Made by a program: the position numbers and the translations under genes. 35,920 nt of DNA from Candidatus Barnesiella excrementavium (GTDB lineage Bacteria; Bacteroidota; Bacteroidia; Bacteroidales; Barnesiellaceae). Position 1 is the first letter of the stretch. Each line of letters opens with the position of its first letter. Under the pieces are notes generated by a model that was not told where the DNA came from, did not search any database, and worked only from the letters and a program-made list of their open reading frames with translations. This document shows, piece by piece, positions 16,001 to 24,697 of the stretch. The stretch lies in contig DXDM01000033.1 in NCBI GenBank assembly GCA_019115485.1, positions 1-35,920 on the forward strand, in the 5' to 3' direction.

Positions 16001-17746
16001 CTATTCCGAAATTTTCTTGTCCTTTTTCATTTTTTCTATATTTCTTTGGGAAAAATTTTTTAATTCGATTTTCCATACCACGGCTCCACAGGCAGGGATT
16101 GTGGTGTTGAAAGGAGCCTCGGGCGAGAGTTCCTTCGTGGCTTTTTCGCCGCTTATCAGCTCGGTCGAGGTGTATTGACCGGCGGCGATTTTCATCGTGT
16201 CGAAGGCGTGGCCGGGCAAGTTGATGGCGGCCTCGGCGGGGTGGGTGTCGAAATTGACGGCGATGACCAGCAGCTCGTTGCCGTACTTGCGCAGAAAGGC
16301 GTAGTGACGGTGGGGATTGAAGCGGGGATTCTCGCCGTTGACATACATCAGGTCGAAGAAACTGCCCTGCCCCACGGCTTTTTCGCGGCGGCCTATGTTG
16401 AGTATCGTTTTATAGAGGTTGCGCAATCGTTTCTGCCCGGGGGTGAGTTTGGCTACCGAGCAGCGGCCGCCGTCGTACCATTGGCGCACGGCGGGAACGC
16501 TCCAATAGTCGAAGATGGTCGTGCGGCCGTCGTGTCCGCTGAATCCTTCGGCATCGTCGCCCCGCTCGCCCAACTCCTGTCCGAAATAAATCATCATGGG
16601 ACCGGTGCTCATCATCGTGGCAACGACCAGTGCCGGAATGGCTTTGTCGGCATCGCCGGCGAAGAAGGGCGAGGCGAAGCGTTGCTCGTCGTGATTTTCG
16701 AGGAAGTTGAGCATGTGCCCCCCTATCCCGTCGACAGCCTGCCAGCAGTAGGTGAGTTGGGCCGCCGATACCTGGTGGCACAGCACGCCCCGCAGCTTGT
16801 CGTAGAGGCCTACCTTGTCGTAGAGGTAGTCGAATTTACCCTTCTCGATGTAGAGCCGATAGAGGCCCTGGTCGTAAATCTCGGCTATGAAGAGGACGGT
16901 GGGATAGCTCTCCTTCACCCGGGGAATGGCCCACCCCCAAAACTCGACGGGTACCATGTGGGCCATGTCGCAACGGAAGGCGTCGATGCCTTTTCCGCAC
17001 CAGAAGAGGAGTATGTCGAGCATCTTGTGCCAGGTGTCGGGTATGGGGTCGAAACAGAGGCGATGCCCGCCCATGTAGTCGACGCCGTAGTTGAGTTTCA
17101 CCGTCTCGTACCAGTCGTTCTGGCCGGGAAAGGCCCCGAAACAGTCGTTGCCGGTGGCCTTGGCGGGGTATTCAAAATAGCGGTCGTCGCCCTCGCCGAT
17201 GTAGAACTGGGGGGTAAAGGCTTGCCGGGGTATGTAGTAGAAATTGTTCGAAGGCGAGAAGTGCTTCTCCTTATCGTCGTGGGCTCCCAGGTCCTCGACC
17301 CCTTGCGGTGCGGCATCGGAGTGGTATTGCCGGGCCACGTGGTTGGGCACGAAATCGAGTATCACCTTCAATCCGGCCTCGTGGGTACGGGCCACAAGGG
17401 CTTCGAACTCGTGCATGCGATTGAGCGGATCGACGGCCAGGTCGGGGTCGATGTCGTAATAGTCTTTGATAGCGTAGGGCGACCCGGCCTCGCCCTTAAC
17501 CACATATCGGTTGTCGGGGCGAATGCCGTAGCGGGAGTAGTCGGTCTTGGTGGCATGCTCGATGACACCGGTGTACCAGATGTAATTGGCTCCCAGTTTC
17601 TTAATCTCTTGCAACACTTTGGGTGTGAAGTCGTTCAGCTTGCCCGAACCATTCTGCACACAGGTACCGTTGGGCACACAGGAGTCGCAACAGTTGGAGA
17701 ACAAGCGGGGAAGCACTTGGTAGATAATTATTTTTTCGTCGGTCAT
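16001..17746 (-). CDS. Cytoplasmic GH13 alpha-amylase-family enzyme
   Basis: 581 residues without a signal peptide, so probably intracellular. The GH13 barrel motifs are in order: DFVPNH (region I, 131-136), GIDAFRCDMAH (region II, nucleophile D260), FIAEIYD (region III, acid/base E289) and FLENHDEQR (region IV, D353). It should hydrolyse or transfer alpha-glucans such as internalised maltodextrins; the exact specificity is not readable. The N-terminus carries four cysteines in an unusual cluster (C19, C20, C23, C29). A short basic tail (KMKKDKKISE) ends the protein. It starts 18 nt after the patatin gene and belongs to the same run. Confidence 0.9.
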   Translation of the reverse strand: MTDEKIIIYQVLPRLFSNCCDSCVPNGTCVQNGSGKLNDFTPKVLQEIKKLGANYIWYTGVIEHATKTDYSRYGIRPDNRYVVKGEAGSPYAIKDYYDIDPDLAVDPLNRMHEFEALVARTHEAGLKVILDFVPNHVARQYHSDAAPQGVEDLGAHDDKEKHFSPSNNFYYIPRQAFTPQFYIGEGDDRYFEYPAKATGNDCFGAFPGQNDWYETVKLNYGVDYMGGHRLCFDPIPDTWHKMLDILLFWCGKGIDAFRCDMAHMVPVEFWGWAIPRVKESYPTVLFIAEIYDQGLYRLYIEKGKFDYLYDKVGLYDKLRGVLCHQVSAAQLTYCWQAVDGIGGHMLNFLENHDEQRFASPFFAGDADKAIPALVVATMMSTGPMMIYFGQELGERGDDAEGFSGHDGRTTIFDYWSVPAVRQWYDGGRCSVAKLTPGQKRLRNLYKTILNIGRREKAVGQGSFFDLMYVNGENPRFNPHRHYAFLRKYGNELLVIAVNFDTHPAEAAINLPGHAFDTMKIAAGQYTSTELISGEKATKELSPEAPFNTTIPACGAVVWKIELKNFSQRNIEKMKKDKKISE

Positions 17747-17764
17747 ATCGTAGGGAAATCGTTT

Positions 17765-18580
17765 TTATTTATTCAGTTCGTTGATTTTGGGAGCCCGCTT
17801 GCCGGTGAAGAGTTTCATCGTCTGCTGGTATCCCACGTTGGCAATGTCGCGCAGGGCGTGAATATCAAACACGGCATAGCGTGCCGCCTCTTTCATGGGG
17901 ATAAAGAGATCGCACAGTTTCATATCCTCAGCCACATTGCTCTTGGACATGAAGCTGTATGAACGGGCGGCAATGTCGACAATCGACTGCTTGTAGCGCT
18001 TGTTGACCAGCGGGCTCACGTTGATGCCGATAACCGTATCGCACTCGTTGCGTATGGGGAAGACGGGCAGATTGCGCAGCACACCCCCGTCGACATAGTG
18101 GGTGCCGTCGATGAGCACGGGCGGAAAGATGATGGGGATACTGCACGAGGCGGTGACCCGCTCGGCTATCGAGCCCGAACGCCACACGACGTAGGTGCCG
18201 TGGTCGAGGTCAGTAGCGGTCACGACGACGGGGATTAAGAGCTCCTCGATATTCTTTGCCCGCAACGACTTCTGCAAGAAGTGCTTGAAGCGGTCGATTT
18301 TGAAAAATCCGGCCCGGGGCAACGTGATTTCGGCCAGGTCGTTGAACGAAAGACCCGAGAAGAGGTCGAGAATTTCGTCGGGAGAATAGCCGTCGGCATA
18401 GAGCACGGCGATGACGGCTCCGGCACTGGTTCCCGAGATGATGTCGGGACGGATACCCAACTCTTCCAACGCTTTCAATACGCCCACATGGGCAAACCCT
18501 TTGGCTCCGCCGCCACTCAGCGTCAGCCCCAGCCGATAGGGGCGAATCTCTACCGGTAGATTTGCTTTTGTTGCTGCCAT
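17765..18580 (-). CDS. Patatin-like phospholipase (RssA type)
   Basis: 271-residue single-domain patatin-like serine hydrolase. The oxyanion-hole motif is GGGAKG (23-28), the nucleophile elbow is GTSAG (S52) and the catalytic aspartate is in DGGVLRN (D164), so the Ser-Asp dyad is intact. There is no signal peptide or membrane segment, which points to a cytoplasmic lipase or esterase acting on lipids at the membrane face. The natural substrate is unknown. It heads the run with the amylase gene and is divergent from the tsaC-type gene, 286 bp away. Confidence 0.92.
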   Translation of the reverse strand: MAATKANLPVEIRPYRLGLTLSGGGAKGFAHVGVLKALEELGIRPDIISGTSAGAVIAVLYADGYSPDEILDLFSGLSFNDLAEITLPRAGFFKIDRFKHFLQKSLRAKNIEELLIPVVVTATDLDHGTYVVWRSGSIAERVTASCSIPIIFPPVLIDGTHYVDGGVLRNLPVFPIRNECDTVIGINVSPLVNKRYKQSIVDIAARSYSFMSKSNVAEDMKLCDLFIPMKEAARYAVFDIHALRDIANVGYQQTMKLFTGKRAPKINELNK

Positions 18581-18633
18581 TTTGTTTCGCTCTGTTTTTC
18601 TTCGGCGAAGATACTATTTTTCGAGAAGCTCAC

Positions 18634-18641
18634 CAAATATA
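18634..18641 (-). promoter_or_regulatory. Candidate -7 box of the patatin-amylase run
   Basis: TATATTTG on the minus strand fits the TAnnTTTG consensus and lies about 54 bp before the patatin ATG. No -33 TTTG at normal spacing is seen. Confidence 0.45.
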
Positions 18642-18730
18642 GGAATCCCCTCGAATCGAAGAGTTAACTCCGGGGTAACGGATCCAATGTATGCGATGCT
18701 CCCCTATTTTCCCCCATTAACACCCACAAC

Positions 18731-18764
18731 TTGCTGGATTGATGTATATTTTTTCTTATCTTTG
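18731..18764 (+). promoter_or_regulatory. Candidate promoter of the tsaC-fmt gene run
   Basis: CTTG around 18730-18733 is followed after 23 nt by TATCTTTG (18757-18764), which fits TAnnTTTG. It predicts a leader of roughly 95 nt before the ATG at 18867. No hairpin of note lies in that leader. Confidence 0.5.
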
Positions 18765-18866
18765 TAAACCTGCAAAGGTGCGGACGAGGTTGCAAAAAGG
18801 GCTTCGATTGCACCACAGCACAATGAAAGACAACGGTTTACATATTTTGATAAAGAGGATTTACAA

Positions 18867-19436
18867 ATGGGAATCAGCGAAGATATCAAACAGGCCTGCG
18901 AGGTGATGGAGCGTGGCGGTGTAATTTTGTATCCGACCGACACGATTTGGGGTATCGGGTGCGATGCGACCAACGCCGAAGCGGTGCAGCGGGTGTATGA
19001 AATCAAGCAACGAGCCGACAGCAAGGCTCTTATCGTGCTTACCGACAGCGAACCCAAAGTGGAATACTATGTGAGCGAGGTGCCCGAAACGGCATGGCAA
19101 CTGCTCGACGTGGCGGTGAAACCGCTCACGATTATCTATCCGGGGGCCCGCAACCTGGCCACGAACTTGCTGGCCGAGGACGGGAGCATTGCTATCCGCA
19201 TCACACACGAGGCTTTTTCACAGGAGTTGTGTCGACGATTCAAAAAGGCTATCGTGTCGACATCGGCCAACATCAGCGGTCAACCTTCGCCTCACAATTT
19301 TTCGGAAGTCTCGGACGAGATTAAGAACGCGGTCGACTATATCGTGGAGGCTCGCCGCGACGAGACGAAAGAGGCCCAGCCTTCCAGCATTATCAAACTC
19401 GAATCGGACGGTTCCATTAAGATTATACGTGAGTGA
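18867..19436 (+). CDS. Threonylcarbamoyl-AMP synthase (Sua5/YciO/YrdC family)
   Basis: 189 residues covering a complete YrdC-type domain. It makes threonylcarbamoyl-AMP from threonine, bicarbonate and ATP for the t6A37 modification of ANN-decoding tRNAs. Conserved stretches are GGVILYPTDTIWGIGCDA, YEIKQRADSKAL and the nucleotide-loop STSANISGQPS. The protein lacks the Sua5 C-terminal domain, so it is of the short TsaC kind. TsaC and the paralogue YciO are not easily separated by eye. The stop overlaps the next start (GTGA), so translation is probably coupled to the sugar transferase gene. Confidence 0.9.
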   Translation: MGISEDIKQACEVMERGGVILYPTDTIWGIGCDATNAEAVQRVYEIKQRADSKALIVLTDSEPKVEYYVSEVPETAWQLLDVAVKPLTIIYPGARNLATNLLAEDGSIAIRITHEAFSQELCRRFKKAIVSTSANISGQPSPHNFSEVSDEIKNAVDYIVEARRDETKEAQPSSIIKLESDGSIKIIRE

Positions 19437-20845
19437 TTAACGGCAGACGACAGCGAAGACGGTATGTATTGGGCGACTACCTGGCCTCGAACGTGGCCTG
19501 GTTTTTGTTCAATATCGTGCGATTCCATTTCCCGGGGCTTGTTTCCGGGGAATCGTTGAAGGTATACCTGCTTTCGTCGCGAGTGATTGAGGGCCAGATT
19601 ATTTTCCCTCTGTTGATGATGGGAGTGTATTACTTGTCGGGCTACTACAACCAACCGTTTTTCAAGTCGCGCGTGCAAGAGTTTGTGCAGACTCTGGGGT
19701 CGGTATTGGTAAACACCTTGATAATCTTCTTCATCGCCCTCATCAACGATGTATTGCGAATCAGGCTCGACAACTATGAACTGTTGCTGTTGCTGTATGC
19801 CTTGCAATTTGTCTGTGTATACACGGTGCGCGCTTCTATCACAAGCAATGCGACAACCCTTATCCATAAAGGCAAATGGAAGTTCAACACCCTGATTATC
19901 GGCTGCGGCACCAAGGCGGTGAAGCAGATGCAAGAACTCGAAGAGCCGCGCCAGTCTCTGGGATACCGCATCGTGGGGTTTATCCGGGTCAATGAAGAGA
20001 CGCCGGCTCCCGAAGTGGCCGACCGCACCTACCCGATTGGAGAGTTGCCCCGTTTGTGCCGGGAGTTGAAGATACAGGAACTAATCGTGGCCCCCGAGGA
20101 GGACAATCTGGTAGAAATACACCGTCTCATCAATACGTTATATCCGCTCAACCTGCCTATCAAACTGGGGACCGATGAGTTTAATATCATCTCTTCAAGA
20201 GTAAGGCTGACCAATATTTACGGAGCCCCCCTCATCGACATGAGCAACTGTGCCATCTCGGAAGGCGGCAAAAACATGAAACGAGCCTGCGACATGCTGA
20301 TTTCGGCCCTTGCCCTGATTCTGCTCTCGCCGCTCTTTCTTGTGCTGGCCATTCTCATCAAACGCGACTCAAAAGGGCCGGTGTTTTACCAGCAGGAGCG
20401 CATCGGGTATCGGCACCGCCCTTTCAAAATCTATAAATTCAGGACGATGAGGGACGACGCCGAGGAGGGAACGCCCCGTCTCTCGGGCGAGAATGACCCG
20501 CGCATTACCCATATAGGACGGGTGTTGCGCAAATACCGCCTGGACGAATTGCCTCAGTTCTGGAACGTGTTGAAGGGCGACATGTCGCTCGTGGGTCCCC
20601 GCCCCGAGCGCGAATACTTTATCCGGCAGATTGTGGAGCGGGTGCCCTACTACGTGCTGCTGCATCAGATTCGCCCGGGTATTACCTCGTGGGGCATGGT
20701 GAAATATGGATATGCCCGCAACATCGACGAGATGATTGCCCGGCTGAAATACGATATTCTTTATTTGGAAAACATGTCCCTGCTGGTCGATCTTAAAATT
20801 ATCATCTACACCATACGGACCGTAGTGACGGGAAAAGGTGTATAA
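19433..20845 (+). CDS. Polyprenyl-phosphate sugar transferase (exopolysaccharide initiation)
   Basis: 470-residue membrane protein of the WbaP/WcaJ type, which loads the first sugar-phosphate onto undecaprenyl phosphate. The N-terminal half has about four transmembrane segments and a Rossmann-like domain (NTLIIGCGTKAVKQM). A fifth segment (about 280-302, MLISALALILLSPLFLV) precedes the catalytic domain. That domain contains KIYKFRTMR, LDELPQFWNVL and DMSLVGPRPE, all classic for the family. The start is GTG at 19433, overlapping the stop of the tsaC gene; no ATG is nearby. The sugar specificity is unknown. Why it is coupled to a tRNA-modification gene is unclear. Confidence 0.92.
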   Translation: MINGRRQRRRYVLGDYLASNVAWFLFNIVRFHFPGLVSGESLKVYLLSSRVIEGQIIFPLLMMGVYYLSGYYNQPFFKSRVQEFVQTLGSVLVNTLIIFFIALINDVLRIRLDNYELLLLLYALQFVCVYTVRASITSNATTLIHKGKWKFNTLIIGCGTKAVKQMQELEEPRQSLGYRIVGFIRVNEETPAPEVADRTYPIGELPRLCRELKIQELIVAPEEDNLVEIHRLINTLYPLNLPIKLGTDEFNIISSRVRLTNIYGAPLIDMSNCAISEGGKNMKRACDMLISALALILLSPLFLVLAILIKRDSKGPVFYQQERIGYRHRPFKIYKFRTMRDDAEEGTPRLSGENDPRITHIGRVLRKYRLDELPQFWNVLKGDMSLVGPRPEREYFIRQIVERVPYYVLLHQIRPGITSWGMVKYGYARNIDEMIARLKYDILYLENMSLLVDLKIIIYTIRTVVTGKGV

Positions 20846-20857
20846 AAGGAGTATAAT

Positions 20858-22684
20858 ATGATAGAAGACGAAGATATTGAAATAGAAGAGACCCCCAAGA
20901 CGGAGAGCCGAAACGACTTGATGATGCGACTGCTGTTGTGGCGGGAGAAGCACATCAACGAGCACAATTTCGTGCTGTTTCTGAGTTTTGTCATCGGAAT
21001 CTGCACGGCTGCGGCCGCTCTGATTCTGAAATACCTCATTCACTTGATTCAGAACCTGCTCACCTCGCACTTCGATGCCAACGGGGCCAACTACCTCTAC
21101 CTCCTCTACCCCATCATCGGTATCCTGCTGGCCGGCCTCTATGTGCGTTACATTGTCAAGGACGATATCAGCCACGGTGTCACACGCATACTTTATGCCA
21201 TCTCGCAGAAGAAGAGCCGGTTGAAACCACACAACATGTACACGTCGGTCATCGCCAGTTCGATTACCATCGGGTTTGGCGGTTCGGTAGGAGCCGAGGC
21301 TCCTATCGTATACACGGGCGCGGCCATCGGGTCGAACATCGGGCGGCTCTTCCGCCTCGACCAACGGCTGCTCATGCTGCTGGTGGGCTGTGGTGCCGCG
21401 GCGGCTATTGCGGGCATATTCAAGGCGCCTATCGCCGGTATCCTGTTCACCCTCGAAGTGCTGATGATCGACATGACCACCACGTCGGTACTGCCGCTGC
21501 TCATCTCGTCGATTACCGCCGTGACGGTTTCGTACATCTTCACGGGATACAATGCCGAGTTCAGCTTTGTACAGACCGAGACTTTCGAGGCTGCCCGCAT
21601 TCCCTACGTGATATTTCTGGGTATCTTCTGCGGATTCGTATCGCTCTACTTCACTCGGGTGATGACCCGCATGGAGGATCTCTTCCGCAAGATAGGTACA
21701 CCGTGGAAGAAGTTCATCTTCGGCTCGCTGGTACTGAGCCTCTCTATCTTCCTATTGCCACCGCTCTACGGCGAGGGTTACGGAGCCATCACCAGTCTGC
21801 TCAACGACGACTTGAAGCAGTTGGCCGAGGGGAGCTTTTTCTACACCGAAAACGGCAACATGTGGGTGATGATGCTCTTCCTCGCCCTCATTATCCTGGT
21901 CAAGGTACTAGCCACCAGTGCCACCAACGGTGGTGGCGGTGTGGGTGGTACGTTCGCCCCCAGTCTGTATGTGGGTTGCTTTGCCGGGTTCTTCTTTGCC
22001 TACGTAATCAATCATGCAGGAATATTTCCCATGGAGCTGTCGGACAAAAACTTTGCACTGATGGGCATGGCCGGTGTCATGTCGGCCGTCATGCACGCCC
22101 CTCTGATGGCCATCTTCCTTACCACCGAACTGACCGGTGGATATGAGCTGTTCCTACCGCTCATGATTACCTCGGCGGTGGCTTATGCCACGATACGGGT
22201 ATTCGAACCTCACAGCATCTACACCATGCGTCTGGCCAAGAAGGGCGAATTGCTCACCCACCACAAGGACAAGGCGGTACTCACTCTGTTGAAGATGGAC
22301 AGCGTTATCGAAAAGGATTTTATCGAGGTGCACCCCGACATGAGTCTGGGCGATATGGTGAAGGTAATTTCGCAATCGCACCGCAACATATTCCCGGTCA
22401 CCGACAAAGAGGGCATGCTGCTGGGTATCGTCATTCTCGACGACATTCGCAACATCATGTTCCGCCCCGAGCTGTACAAACGCTTCTATGTGCGCAAGTT
22501 CATGACCATGCCCCCGGCCAAAATCGAGGTGGGCAGCAGCATGGACAATGTGATGAAGGTGTTTGACCAGACCAACGCCTGGAACCTGCCGGTGGTGGAG
22601 AATGGCAAATACATCGGATTTGTCTCGAAATCGAAGATTTTCAACTCGTACCGCCGGGTACTGGTTCACTTTTCACAAGATTAA
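20858..22684 (+). CDS. ClC-family chloride channel/transporter with CBS domains
   Basis: 608 residues. The membrane part (about 45-440) has roughly ten hydrophobic helices. It contains GGSVGAEAPIV, where the glutamate matches the gating Glu148 of E. coli ClC, and GGGVGGTFAPSL, the anion-pathway loop. The usual GSGIP signature is replaced by a SHGVTRI region. The C-terminal 150 residues hold a pair of CBS domains (IEVHPDMSLGDMVKVI, then LPVVENGKYIGFVSKS) that may sense nucleotides. It follows the sugar transferase by 12 nt and precedes fmt by 6 nt, so it is in the same run. Channel or H+/Cl- exchanger cannot be decided, though the retained glutamate favours exchange. Confidence 0.92.
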   Translation: MIEDEDIEIEETPKTESRNDLMMRLLLWREKHINEHNFVLFLSFVIGICTAAAALILKYLIHLIQNLLTSHFDANGANYLYLLYPIIGILLAGLYVRYIVKDDISHGVTRILYAISQKKSRLKPHNMYTSVIASSITIGFGGSVGAEAPIVYTGAAIGSNIGRLFRLDQRLLMLLVGCGAAAAIAGIFKAPIAGILFTLEVLMIDMTTTSVLPLLISSITAVTVSYIFTGYNAEFSFVQTETFEAARIPYVIFLGIFCGFVSLYFTRVMTRMEDLFRKIGTPWKKFIFGSLVLSLSIFLLPPLYGEGYGAITSLLNDDLKQLAEGSFFYTENGNMWVMMLFLALIILVKVLATSATNGGGGVGGTFAPSLYVGCFAGFFFAYVINHAGIFPMELSDKNFALMGMAGVMSAVMHAPLMAIFLTTELTGGYELFLPLMITSAVAYATIRVFEPHSIYTMRLAKKGELLTHHKDKAVLTLLKMDSVIEKDFIEVHPDMSLGDMVKVISQSHRNIFPVTDKEGMLLGIVILDDIRNIMFRPELYKRFYVRKFMTMPPAKIEVGSSMDNVMKVFDQTNAWNLPVVENGKYIGFVSKSKIFNSYRRVLVHFSQD

Positions 22685-22690
22685 CAAGCA

Positions 22691-23659
22691 ATGGAAAAAC
22701 AAGATTTACGCATCGTCTATATGGGTACTCCCGACTTTGCCGTGGAGAGCCTGCGCCGCCTCGTCGAGGGGGGCTACAACGTGGTGGCCGTCATTACCAT
22801 GCCCGACAAACCGGCCGGGCGCGGCCACAAGATTCAGTTCTCGCCGGTCAAGGAGTATGCCCTCTCCCAGGGACTGCCCGTACTGCAACCCGAGAAGTTG
22901 AAGGACGAGGCTTTTGTTGAACAACTGCGGGCCTTGCGAGCCGATCTGCAAATAGTAGTGGCCTTCCGCATGCTGCCCGAGGTAGTGTGGAACATGCCGC
23001 CGTTGGGGACCTTCAACCTGCACGCTTCACTGCTGCCTCAATACCGGGGTGCCGCACCGCTCAACTGGACGATTATCAACGGCGACACCGAGACGGGTAT
23101 CACCACCTTTTTCCTGAAACACGAGATAGACACGGGCGAGATTATCCAGCAAAAGCGTATTCCCATTCTGCCCGAAGACAATGTGGGCACGATTCACGAC
23201 AAGCTCATGGTTCTGGGTGCCGACATGGTGGTCGAAACGGTCGACGCCATCATCGCCGGGACGGTGCATCCCATCGACCAGGCCTCTATCAAGACCGACG
23301 AGCCTTTGCGTCCCGCCCCCAAGATATTCAAGGAGACCTGCCACATCGACTGGACGCAACCGGCTGTTTGGATTCACAACCTCGTGAGGGGACTATCTCC
23401 ATACCCTGCCGCCTGGTGTGAATGGGTATCGCCCGAGGGTCAACGCACGGGGGTGAAGATATTCCGCACGACGGCGATTCCAGCCACTCACTCGTTCGAG
23501 CCCGGCACAATACACACCGACGGCAAAAGCCGCATCGACGTGGCCTGTGCCGACGGCTATGTGCGCATCGAGGAGTTGCAACTCGCCGGGAAAAAGCGTA
23601 TGGCCACGGCCGACCTGCTGCGAGGGTTTCGCCTCGACGACTGCTTCAAATGCGAATAA
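22691..23659 (+). CDS. fmt: Methionyl-tRNA formyltransferase
   Basis: 322 residues, the normal Fmt length. It formylates the initiator Met-tRNA with 10-formyl-tetrahydrofolate. The N-terminal formyltransferase domain starts with RIVYMGTPDFAV. The HASLLPQYRGAAPLNW motif supplies N109 and H111, and D147 (EIDTGE) completes the catalytic triad. A C-terminal OB-like domain (about 210-322) binds tRNA. It lies 6 nt after the ClC gene and converges on the EamA gene with 12 nt between; no def gene is adjacent. I see no terminator in that 12-nt gap. Confidence 0.97.
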   Translation: MEKQDLRIVYMGTPDFAVESLRRLVEGGYNVVAVITMPDKPAGRGHKIQFSPVKEYALSQGLPVLQPEKLKDEAFVEQLRALRADLQIVVAFRMLPEVVWNMPPLGTFNLHASLLPQYRGAAPLNWTIINGDTETGITTFFLKHEIDTGEIIQQKRIPILPEDNVGTIHDKLMVLGADMVVETVDAIIAGTVHPIDQASIKTDEPLRPAPKIFKETCHIDWTQPAVWIHNLVRGLSPYPAAWCEWVSPEGQRTGVKIFRTTAIPATHSFEPGTIHTDGKSRIDVACADGYVRIEELQLAGKKRMATADLLRGFRLDDCFKCE

Positions 23660-23671
23660 ACAGAAGCTGAA

Positions 23672-24607
23672 TCAATGCTTGTGAGGGACTGCCCGCAGGG
23701 CATGGCCTATCTTGGTCATGACCCGATGCACCGGTATGGCCTTGGAGGCGATGATAAGAAGCACGGACACAAGAATCATCAAGATGCCTATCCCCAACCG
23801 CAGGGTGAAGGCCTCGCCGAATAGTGTCACACCCACGACAACGGCGGTAAGCGGTTCAAGGGCCCCCATGATGGCCGTGGGGGTGGAACCTATGGCATGA
23901 ACGGCACGGGTCATTGTGACCAGCGAAATGACCGTCGGTATCAGGGCCAGCATAAAGGCGAAAATCCACATGCGCGGCGTCGTGAGCGGCTGCAACGAGG
24001 TGTTGCCGAACAGGGTTGCCTGCAATGCGATGGCGGCCATACAGATAAGCAGCACATAGAAGGTGTGCTTTATCGACGACATGGCAATGGACGACTGGTT
24101 GACCACCACGATATAGAGAGCATAGGTGAGGGCCGAACTCATGACCAGCAGAACGCCCGAGGCACTCAACCCGGCTCCACTCCCGCCCTGATAGAGTAGA
24201 GCAATACCCGAGAGGGCCAGCAGAATGGAGAAAAGGGTGACTCCCGACAGTCGCTCCTTGAAGAAGAGGGCCATAATCACCGCTACCATGATGGGATAGA
24301 CGAAGAGCATTGTGGCGGCAATGCCGGCGTCCATATAGTGGAAACTCGTGTAAAAGGTAAGGGAGGAGACGGCAAAGAGGAGCCCCAGGGTGGCAAGCGT
24401 CTTCAACTCTTTACGCGTGAGCGCGAACGATTGTCGCTGCACCAGCATGATGCCGGCCAAAATGAGCACAGCAAACAGGAACCGATAGAAAAGGACAGAA
24501 CTCGACGTGAGTCCTTCGCGATACAGATACAATGCTCCCAGCGGATTGGTGCCATAGCTTACGGCCGAAACAATGCCGAATATCGTGCCTTTAACTTTCG
24601 TATTCAT
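23672..24607 (-). CDS. EamA/DMT-family transporter
   Basis: 311-residue membrane protein with ten hydrophobic segments in two five-helix EamA halves (first about 5-140, second about 160-290). Typical features are the N-terminal GTIFGIVSAVSYGTNPLGA and a repeated Pro/Gly-containing helix end (TPTAIMGALEPLTAVVVGV). Substrates of this superfamily range from amino acids to nucleotide sugars and cannot be predicted here. It has its own -7 box 23 bp upstream and converges on fmt. Confidence 0.9.
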   Translation of the reverse strand: MNTKVKGTIFGIVSAVSYGTNPLGALYLYREGLTSSSVLFYRFLFAVLILAGIMLVQRQSFALTRKELKTLATLGLLFAVSSLTFYTSFHYMDAGIAATMLFVYPIMVAVIMALFFKERLSGVTLFSILLALSGIALLYQGGSGAGLSASGVLLVMSSALTYALYIVVVNQSSIAMSSIKHTFYVLLICMAAIALQATLFGNTSLQPLTTPRMWIFAFMLALIPTVISLVTMTRAVHAIGSTPTAIMGALEPLTAVVVGVTLFGEAFTLRLGIGILMILVSVLLIIASKAIPVHRVMTKIGHALRAVPHKH

Positions 24608-24629
24608 CTCTTTTCCCTGTTTCGGGGTG

Positions 24630-24637
24630 CAAAGATA
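24630..24637 (-). promoter_or_regulatory. Candidate -7 box of the EamA transporter gene
   Basis: TATCTTTG on the minus strand fits TAnnTTTG. It would give a leader of about 16 nt before the ATG at 24607. This separates the gene from the upstream sugar transferase. Confidence 0.5.
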
Positions 24638-24697
24638 GTGAAAGAGGAGATAAACAGCACTGTTCGCGAGCTTTTTTAAGCTTTGGCGCCAATGATT

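Noticed and set aside
16175-17962. 595-residue open frame opposite the amylase gene
   Set aside because: It is antisense to the GH13 enzyme with all four catalytic regions and has no domain of its own.
20028-20214. Short minus-strand frames inside the sugar transferase
   Set aside because: They lie opposite a conserved coding region and have no start or motif support.
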